Assembly (NCBI RefSeq): GCF_035222485.1
Contig: NC_085922.1
Coordinates: forward strand, 1,131,001 to 1,195,000
Direction: 5' to 3'
Source: Podospora pseudoanserina
Lineage: Eukaryota; Ascomycota; Sordariomycetes; Sordariales; Podosporaceae
DNA: 64,000 nucleotides
The number at the start of each line of letters is the position of its first letter. Position 1 is the first letter of the stretch. A program made the position numbers and the translations under genes. The notes below the pieces were generated by a model. The model saw only the letters and a list, made by a program, of their open reading frames with translations, was not told the DNA's origin and searched no databases. Shown here piece by piece: positions 55,806 to 64,000 of the stretch.

Positions 55806-58800
55806 ATGGCCAACCGCATGTCGATGTACTCGATGGCTTCAGAACCGGGATTGGGGCCTCGAGGTGCCGGACAGCAGCCATCCCAGGTTTCCACCACCAC
55901 CCTGCTCAATGCCGTCCACAACATTTACCTCTCGGGACAATCGTACCGGCTCGACGCCGGGACTAGCCTCGTCGTCAACACATGGCTAACCGCCTCATTA
56001 GCAGGCCCGGATGGGCGCGCCGGAGGGACTGTTGATGCTGCCCTGGCAGCCAGAGCGTGGGAACATGCTCGCCGTCGCGCTGAAGATGGTTGCATTATTC
56101 TGGGGTGAGTTGCTATCATCTCGTTAGATGACCAGCAGCTGTTCATGGTTTGTTAACCTCGACCAGGTCTCTTCACACCTCTACACCCTCGCTACTACGA
56201 CCATTCCTATCCTCTCTCCCCGTCTCGATCCCTCCCGTTCTTCTCACCGCTCTCAGTGCCCTCGAGCCATTTTTGCGCTGCGTGACACCACACAACCCAT
56301 CGACCCCGAGACAAACGGCTCTTGGTGTAACCCTGACGCTGAACCTGACGGGTAACCTCACCGCGGCATCCATCGCCCTCGCCCAGGGAGGCATTGACAC
56401 AGAGAAGGGTCTCCTTCGCATTCCTCAGGAGGCCGGCCACCGTGCATTTGACGTGTTTTACTACCTTCTTACCTCTGCCTCCACGCCAGCCGAGAGGGAA
56501 TTCCTTGGCCTCAAGGCGGCCTCTCACTACAGCCTCCTTGCTCGCTCCGGCACATATGACCCCCCATCATACCTCCCCACTGCCGATGACGGCGCTGCCG
56601 CTGATGACTTCCGGTCTGCGCTCAAGGAAATTGGCATCAAGGGATCCTCGCACCGCAAGTTCATCTCGACTCTCGCTGGTCTGTTGAAGTTGGGCAACAC
56701 AATCGACTACAACGTGGATGAAGATGTTTTGGACGACATCTGCGAGGATGTCGGCGGTCTTCTCGGTCTGGAGCCTGAAATCCTGGCCAAGCAGTGCACC
56801 ACCGACGACCGCTCCATCTTCATCGGTGGACTCTACGAGGCATTGGTCGACTGGGTCATCAAGAAGGCCAACGAGACAATCGCCGCGCAAATGGGTGCCG
56901 AGGCTGGAAGCAGGACGCCCTCTGCCAACGATGACAGTGGCGACACTGTTTGCTTGACGGTGCTCGAGGTCCCTGACCCAAATCTGGGCAAGGCCGTTGC
57001 CATGCGTGGCATCTTTGATGATACCACCGGCATCAACGCCGAAATGAAGCAGGACGGCATCGAGGTCGCACCGGCTGGAAGCTCAGTTCTCCGCGAGATG
57101 CAGAACGCCGTGGCTGAATGCGGGCCCGAGCTTGGAATCATGGTTGGCACGCAAGGAAGGGAAAGGCAGCATGCGCTCGAGAAGAGGGAGGAGGTGCTCG
57201 AGAAGATCGGCCACTCGGCTGAGGACGATGGCTTCATCAAGCAGCTTCTCTTCCCTGTGCCCGCCGAGGGCATCAACCTCGGCCGTATTGGTCGTTTGGA
57301 TATCTCTGCCATTCTCGGCGCGAGCAGAGCGTGGTATCACCTTTCTATTCACCCCACAGATGAATCTCCAGCCAGCTTGGCTGCTCTCCCGTCTGTAAAC
57401 TCTGCTTGGTCTGCCGGCACGGTATCTCGCCAGCTCCGGGCGTGGAGGTTACCAGAGTGGGCAAACCGCCGTAACAAGCACCTCGACTTCACGGCCGATT
57501 TCGACCTTGACGAGTTTGTGCAGCGGTTCCGCGCTCTTGGATGCACCGAGGGCCGTGATGGCATTGAAAGTTGGATTCTGGAGCGCGGATGGAGCAACGG
57601 CGAGGTGGTGGTTGGTTCTGAGCGCGTCTGGATGAGGGAAAATGCCTGGTGGGAGGCGGAAACGATGCTGGATATCAAGCCCGTGGAGGAGAGATTGGGA
57701 AGCATGCCTAACATGATGCCGCCAACACTCGGGTCTGGGTATTCTGCCACCGGCAGCGGGTTTTTCCCACCACAGCAGCCGTTTGCCAACTCGTCCTTCA
57801 ATGGCAGCCACGATCAGCTTGTGGGTGTCCACCAGAGGAACATGAGCCAGCCCAGTGTTGGTGGCGTTCAAGCCATGAGAGCCCCATCCATTGCCCCCAC
57901 CGCCATGACGGGCATGCAAAATGCCACCCCTGGTGACTATGGTCTCGGTACCAAGGGCGATACCTACAAGGGTCAGGTCTTTTACAATGGCGTGGACCAG
58001 TTCGCTGGTGATCTCGACCCTGATCTCGCCGCTGGAAAGCACATCGAGGAACGACCGATCGAGACATCCAGAAAGATCTGGGTGTTTGTCGTTTGGGCCT
58101 TGACGTGGTGGATCCCATCACCTCTCCTCAAATGGGTTGGTCGTATGAAGCGACCTGACGTGCGGATGGCCTGGCGTGAAAAGCTTGTTCTCTGCTTCAT
58201 CATCTTCTTCATCAACGCCATCATCGTTTTCTGGATCATCTTCTTCGGCAAGCTACTTTGCCCCAACTTCGACAAGGCCTGGACGCGGAACGAGGTTCTT
58301 AATCACAACGGAGAAGATGACTTTTGGGTCAGTCACCGTGGCAAGGTATACGACATTACAAAGTTCTGGAAGCTCAACCACGGCACCTCGAGACAACCAA
58401 CGAATAGGGAGTTCATGCAGCCTATGGGAGGCGCCGACATGGATCCCTACATCGAGATTCCGCTGCTGCTTGCCTGCCCCAGACTCGGCATCGAGGATGA
58501 CAAAGTTGCTCTTCGGACCAACGACTCCCTGATTGAGAACGCCAATGCCATCCACAAGTCTGGCTTTGGTGGCATTGGTAGAATGGCGGATGCTGACTGG
58601 TATACCAAGAGGTTTTTGCCTCGCATGAAGGAATTCTACCACGGAGAGCTGGTTTGGGATTCCAACAAGATCAAGGCGGCAGGCCGCGAGGAGAACAAAT
58701 ACTGGTTCATTTATGAGGGCAAGGTGTATGACTTAAGCGATTATTTTGACACCCAGCAGTACAACGAGAACATCCCCCGATACACCTTCCTCAATACCCA

Positions 58801-61336
58801 GCTCACCAACCTGGTCAAGAACAACCCTGGCGAGGACCTCACTGAGCAAATCACCAACATCTGGGCCAAGGCCAACACGACAGAGGGCAACAACATCGGC
58901 AACACGCTGAACTGCCTGAACAACCGGTTTTACGTTGGTACCCCCGATTTCCGCTACAGCGCCAGGTGCCAGGTCAACAACTGGATTCTGCTCGGCTTCT
59001 CTTGCATGATCTGCGCTGTCATTTTGATCAAGTTCGTGTCTGCCTTGCAGTTCGGCTCCAAGAGACGCCCGTCCCCGCAGGACAAGTTCGTGATCTGCCA
59101 GGTGCCCGCCTACACTGAAGGCGAGGATTCTCTCAGGAAAGCTCTCGACTCTCTCACGGCTCTTCAGTACGACAACAAGAGGAAGCTGATCTGCGTCATT
59201 TGCGACGGTGTCATTGTCGGTGAAGGCAACGACCGGCCCACCCCCAAGATCGTCTTGGATATTCTCGGTGTCGACCCCAAGACAGATCCTCCCGCCCTGC
59301 CTTTCAAGTCCGTCGGTGCGGGCAGCGAACAGCTCAACTATGGCAAGGTCTACTCTGGTCTCTACGAGTACGAAGGCAACGTGGTCCCCTATCTTGTGGT
59401 TGTCAAGGTTGGCAAGCCCTCTGAGCAGGACAAGACCAAGCCCGGTAATCGTGGCAAGCGTGACTCGCAGATTCTGCTGATGAGCTTCCTCAACCGTGTT
59501 CATCACCGCGCCCCTATGAGCCCGCTCGAGTTGGAGATGTTCCACCAGATCAACAATGTTATCGGTGTGGATCCTGAGTTGTACGAGTATCTCTTCATGG
59601 TTGATGCCGATACCTGCGTCCGGGAAGACTCTCTGAACCGTCTTGTTGCCGCTTGTGCCAATGACGCCAAGATTGCAGGTATCTGCGGTGAGACGAGCTT
59701 GCAGAATGAGGAGCGTTCGTGGTGGACTATGATTCAGGTTTATGAGTACTACATCTCCCATCATCTCGCCAAGGCTTTCGAGTCTCTCTTCGGCAGCGTT
59801 ACCTGTCTACCGGGCTGGTATGTTTTTCTTCATTGAGTGCTGTTCGTGGATTTTTGCTAACAATATCCCAGCTTCACCATGTACCGTCTTCGCACCGCTG
59901 ACCGTGGCAAGCCCTTGATCATTTCCGACGAGGTCATCCGCGACTACAGCGACTGCCACGTCGACACCCTGCACAAGAAGAATCTGCTCTCTCTCGGTGA
60001 GGATCGTTACCTCACCACACTCATGACCAGATATTTCCCCTACATGTCCTACAAGTTCATCCCCGACGCCTACTGCCAAACCGCCGCCCCCGACAAATGG
60101 TCCGTTCTCCTGTCTCAGCGTCGTCGTTGGATCAACTCGACCATCCACAACCTGGTCGAGCTGATGTTCCTCCCCGAGATGTGCGGCTTCTGTTTCTTCT
60201 CCATGCGCTTCGTCGTCTTCATCGATCTCACCGGTACCATCATCCTCCCCGCCACCTGCGTCTACCTCGGCTGGCTTTTGTACACGGTCATCTCCGGCAC
60301 CGGCCAGTTCCCCTTGATCTCCATCATCATGTTGGCAGCCGTGTACGGCCTCCAAGCCCTGATTTTCATCCTCAAGCGTCAATGGCAGCACGTAGGCTGG
60401 ATGATCATTTACATCCTCGCCTTCCCAATCTACTCCTTCATCCTCCCAATCTACTCCTTCTGGAACCAAGACAACTTCACCTGGGGCAACACCCGCATCG
60501 TCATTGGGGAATCGGGCAAAAAGCAAGTCGTCGCCGTCGACGACGAGGGCTTTGACCCTCGCTCCATCCCCCTCCAACGGTGGGACGACTACGCGACCAT
60601 GAACGGCCTCCCAGGCCGCCGCGGCTACAACGGGGAGAAGGTCATGGACGAGAACATGAACGTCTTCAACGAGCAATACGAAATGGACGACATGAAGTCA
60701 GTCTACTCCTCCATCCGCCAGCCCTCCGTCCTGACTGGTCTCCCCGGTCGCGGTGCGGGCGCTTACATGCCCCCCACCCCGAGCACGCCTTTCACTCCCG
60801 GCGGCCCAATGACCCGCACCAGCACCTTTGCCGGCGCAACCCCTTACTCTGACAACCCCCTCGCCCACCGGCAGTCAATGCTATCAATGGGCACCGCGGC
60901 AGAAATGCAACGCAGACACTCCAACTCCCCCTATCAAGACTACCCCGGCTCTCGCCCAAGCATGACCAACCTCCGCACTATGACAGGAACCCCGCCAATA
61001 GGCGGCGGTGGTAACCTCGCCGTCCCGGGGGGTCTCGCGGGCAATAGGATGTCCACCGGCACTATGCTCTCTGGCGGGCCAAGCAGACTGGGCATGCACT
61101 CGGACCTCGGGCACGCCTCCACCGGGTCCTTTGACTTCCAGCGGGGCTTGGGTCAGGGCCCAGACGAGCAGGCGATTGTGGAAGCTATCCGGAGTGTGAT
61201 GAGGGAGGTGGACTTGGACAATGTGACCAAGAAGCAGGTCAGGGCGTTGGTCGAGCAGAGGCTGCAGTGCGAGATTACAGGGGTGAAGAGGACGTTTATG
61301 GATAAGGAGATTGATAATGAGCTGGCTGCTATGTAA
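55806..61336 (+). CDS. csmB: Class VII chitin synthase with reduced motor-like domain
   Basis: Three exons (55806-56104, 56167-59817, 59872-61336) join in phase to 1,804 aa; introns are 62 and 54 nt with GTGAGT and GTATGT donors. The start is [15 protein letters not shown]. The N-terminal motor-like region keeps [10 protein letters not shown] but has no GxxGxGKT P-loop, as is normal for this class. Membrane segments occur near residue 770 ([17 protein letters not shown]) and after a cytochrome b5-like region. The glycosyltransferase core has [30 protein letters not shown] across the last junction, [10 protein letters not shown] and QRRRW (about residue 1398). A Pro/Gly/Ser/Met-rich region and a C-terminal DEK-C-like domain ([18 protein letters not shown]) finish the protein. 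It is the divergent partner of the class V gene and the two are expected to act together in polarised wall growth. Confidence 0.95.
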
Positions 61337-63197
61337 TAAAAGGGGTGTGTGGATGTTGGTTGGGGATGAGTAAGAGAAGAAAAAAAAAATGTTTTGGATG
61401 TCGCGATATAAGGTGTTATTTTGGAAGGGAGGGGGGTTATTTTTTCTTTTCACACATCGTCTTGGATATTTTACTAGTTGTTTTTTTGTCTGTTTTTTGT
61501 TGATTATTGTCAATCTCTTTGCTGGGGGTACTATTAATAAGAATCATCATCATATTATATCATGCCATCAATCATTGCAAAGCACCTAGTATATTTACCA
61601 GTTGTCACGCTTCGTCATCAACACCCATGTCTTTTGCTTCGGGGGTTACTTCCACAAGACACCATCAGCGGCCCTTCATTACCATGTCCATCATCAACAA
61701 ACAGCGCCCAATTCACCTCATCGGAAATCTCACCTGTTTGGTCTCTGCCACAGGTAGTCATCAATGATCAAAATTCACAACTCGAAAATGACTATGGCCA
61801 TGGTTCCTGCCGGGACCGAATCAACCATCTCGGTATCAACTCCCCAATTTTTATGCAGCAAGAAAATCAAGAAAAAAGGATTACATCATCCAACAAAACC
61901 TCCTCTTCGGTCCCGACCCGACGACCATGAAATCGTGAAACAAAACGTGGCAGACACCATGGTGACGGTTGCCCAGACAGGGTGGTGAAATGACAATGAC
62001 ATCGGTTTCATTCATTTCCCACGTGGAGATCGGGGAGGAAGAGACGGACGGGCCGGCCGACAACGACGATGATGATGTGTGGGACGATGGGTTTGAGGGC
62101 CAGATCGAGACGGAGCGGGTACCTGAGAGGTGTGTGACGGGCCGGTGTGGCCGATGATGGTAGGTGACGAGATGCGATGGCAGAGGAGTTCTTTGTGGAA
62201 AGGACTGGCAGGCTGTTCGGCAATCTTGGAGGTGAGAGAGATCAGAGCGATGAATGAAGAGGCATCGGTACTGTTATATGAGGTCAGTACGTTGGAGGGA
62301 GCTATATTCAAGGAATGATTGCCTATAGGGGTAGGTCTGATATGATGTTCTACCTGTACTGGGAAGGAACCGGAAGCGAGTGGCGTTGGGGAGCACCTTC
62401 CTTTTCTATGGACTGGTAGCAGATTGGAAGGCACATGTGGAGTTTGAGGGAAGGAGCTCCCGACTATCACTCGATGTCAATTTGTAATGGCATCTTCTAA
62501 GTTCATGCAATAGCTGATGCCAACTGCATCGCCTGCGGACGTAGACACAACGAGAATAGCCATCCGACAAGACCAAAAGTGGCAGCCCATGCTCTGAGAG
62601 AAAGAGGGGATGGTTCGGGACACCAGGTACGAATACGCTGCGATTATTCGAGCAAAGACAAAAGAAGAGGTTATCGTCATCCGGGGAGACGGCAGAACCG
62701 AACTGGCATTGGAGGGTTTGCGGCTCACCCGATGGGCAGGAGTTTAACCTCCACTGCCAGTTCCATCAGACGATGTCAACGTCATAGCTCTCAAACTCGT
62801 CGAACTTTCGACGCAGGAGCGGGTCGAGATCAAAACTTGATAATGCTAGAGATTACTATCGGCTGGCTTTGTTGGAGACCAAAGGGAGGGTGGATGTGGC
62901 GTAGACTCGCTCATTCATGGCTAGGGAGCCGCCATAAAGAGAGGAGCGGGATACTCGAAACCTGATATCAGGGGTTAAACGCATAGTGACAACTTCTTTG
63001 TCGACCACCAGCTTCCTCCGTCTCCACTACACATTTCATCAAGATTTAAGTTCTGTCTCCTCACCATCCCACGTGGCCATGAATGATGCTCGTTGGGTCC
63101 AAGGGGGTTCATCTGATCCAGCTGAACTAGTTCGGACCAGCAACACACAGCCTTGATCGATTCTACGGGGTAAGGTATTCAACACTCAAAAGGAAGG
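61337..63197. other. Intergenic region, no gene seen
   Basis: The 3' flank of the class VII chitin synthase begins with an A9 run and T-rich tracts. The rest holds only short frames without domains (61562-61930 forward, 62012-62470 reverse without ATG). The right end should contain the promoter of the next gene. Confidence 0.45.
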
Positions 63198-64000
63198 ATG
63201 CATTCCACTGAGCCTTCGCCAACCGAGAGGGGGCGCGCCAGACTTCCGTCTCTCGCTCAGGCTATTGGTACTTGGGATGAGGAGGTTGATCACCACATCA
63301 ACAGTCACCTCAAAGGTCATGCCAACAGCCAGGTTGCCAAGGCCAACGGCAAGACTGCTGCGAGGCCAAATGCACCCAAAAAGTCACACACCTACGACTG
63401 TTCCCGGCCACAACTTCCCGGGACTGCTGCCCCGGTGACGGCGCCCTCTTTCAGGGCGAACAGCTATGTAGCAGCTGTCCAAAGCCTCGACCCCCGACCG
63501 CTCCAGCAGCTGCACAACGAGCGGTCCTACCTCGTCTACAACCTCCAAAAGCAGGGCCAACGTGCCACCCGGCTCTTCCAAAAGTATGCCGCTCTCGAGG
63601 CCCTCATGTCGGGCAACCAGACACCCGCCGAGGCCAAGAAGTCAAAAAGGGAGATGTCCTCTCTCAAGAACAAGATCAGCGAAAGCACCCAGCAAGAGCA
63701 GCTTATCCTCATCCGCCTCGGCGAGCTCCACATTGAGCTCCAAAACCGAGACCGCTGGATGCAAGTCCACCAGCCTCTCCCTCCTCAGCTGCTCCCCATC
63801 ATGCAGCAATACCCCCCCATTCTCGCTGCGGCTACCGCCGGCGTGCATTACCATCCCCAAGGGCAATACTACGAAGAGACCCCCTTGACCGCCACCGCGG
63901 CCCCCTTCTCTCCCGGGGGAGGAGAAGAGTACTTTTACGAGAACGAGGAGATCTACGAAGAAGACGACCCAGGCCAACCCACCGCCCTGGACCCAATGTC
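63198..64000 (+). CDS. Unrecognised coiled-coil protein, 5' part (runs off right edge)
   Basis: From ATG 63198 (MHSTEPSPTERGRARLPSL) the forward strand is open to the window end, 267 residues, without introns. Residues about 95-190 form a Leu/Gln/Glu/Lys-rich helix that looks like a coiled coil (LQQLHNERSYLVYNLQKQGQ, KKSKREMSSLKNKISESTQQ, LIRLGELHIELQNRDRW). After it the chain is Pro/Gln/Tyr-rich and then acidic (EEYFYENEEIYEEDD). Codon usage (C-rich third positions) is like the neighbouring chitin synthase, and opposite-strand frames over it are shadows. I do not recognise the family. The 3' end lies outside the window. Confidence 0.75.
   Translation, partial: MHSTEPSPTERGRARLPSLAQAIGTWDEEVDHHINSHLKGHANSQVAKANGKTAARPNAPKKSHTYDCSRPQLPGTAAPVTAPSFRANSYVAAVQSLDPRPLQQLHNERSYLVYNLQKQGQRATRLFQKYAALEALMSGNQTPAEAKKSKREMSSLKNKISESTQQEQLILIRLGELHIELQNRDRWMQVHQPLPPQLLPIMQQYPPILAAATAGVHYHPQGQYYEETPLTATAAPFSPGGGEEYFYENEEIYEEDDPGQPTALDPM

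Noticed and set aside
58733-59764. 343-codon reverse frame opposite the class VII chitin synthase
   Set aside because: Antisense shadow over the glycosyltransferase core.

Overview
This window comes from a filamentous ascomycete, most likely a Sordariomycete of the Neurospora/Podospora/Chaetomium type. The evidence is the gene structure (50-80 nt introns with GTAAGT/GTATGT donors and CTAAC-like branch points), a head-to-head pair of myosin-motor chitin synthases, an AA9 polysaccharide monooxygenase, a lone dispersed 5S rRNA gene, and nonsense changes in two decayed genes that look like repeat-induced point mutation. Several gene models extend past the longest single open frame, because introns hide short first or last exons. 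All joins below are deduced from frame, splice signals and family resemblance.

Layout. 0-4 kb: the 5' part of a C2H2 zinc-finger gene running off the left edge, then a complete Tc1-type transposon with perfect terminal repeats. 4-7 kb: a five-exon acetolactate synthase gene. 8-20 kb: a cluster of low-complexity genes, namely two DUF3659 (LEA-like) repeat proteins, two highly charged proteins sharing an unusual amphipathic C-terminus, and a small two-exon protein. 21-34 kb: an accessory island with a truncated and a near full-length copy of a zinc-finger/P-loop/RING/patatin gene (both decayed), an intact DUF7580 gene, a divergent decayed zinc-finger plus TPR locus, a 5S rRNA gene and a small two-LysM gene. 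34-38 kb: an HIRAN/SNF2/RING DNA translocase of the HLTF/Rad5 class. 38-40 kb: an AA9 enzyme with an extended tail. 43-45 kb: a second member of the left-edge zinc-finger family, broken by an apparent frameshift. 47-61 kb: class V and class VII chitin synthases facing away from each other across 3.1 kb. 63-64 kb: the start of an unrecognised coiled-coil gene.

Housekeeping functions (branched-chain amino acid synthesis, wall chitin synthesis, DNA damage tolerance) alternate with accessory DNA. The 21-34 kb island looks like a graveyard of the multidomain genes that fungi use in self/non-self or signalling roles. The shared C-terminal motif of the 16 kb and 19 kb genes, next to the DUF3659 genes, is the best candidate here for a poorly described system. 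No tRNA gene or CRISPR array was recognised.
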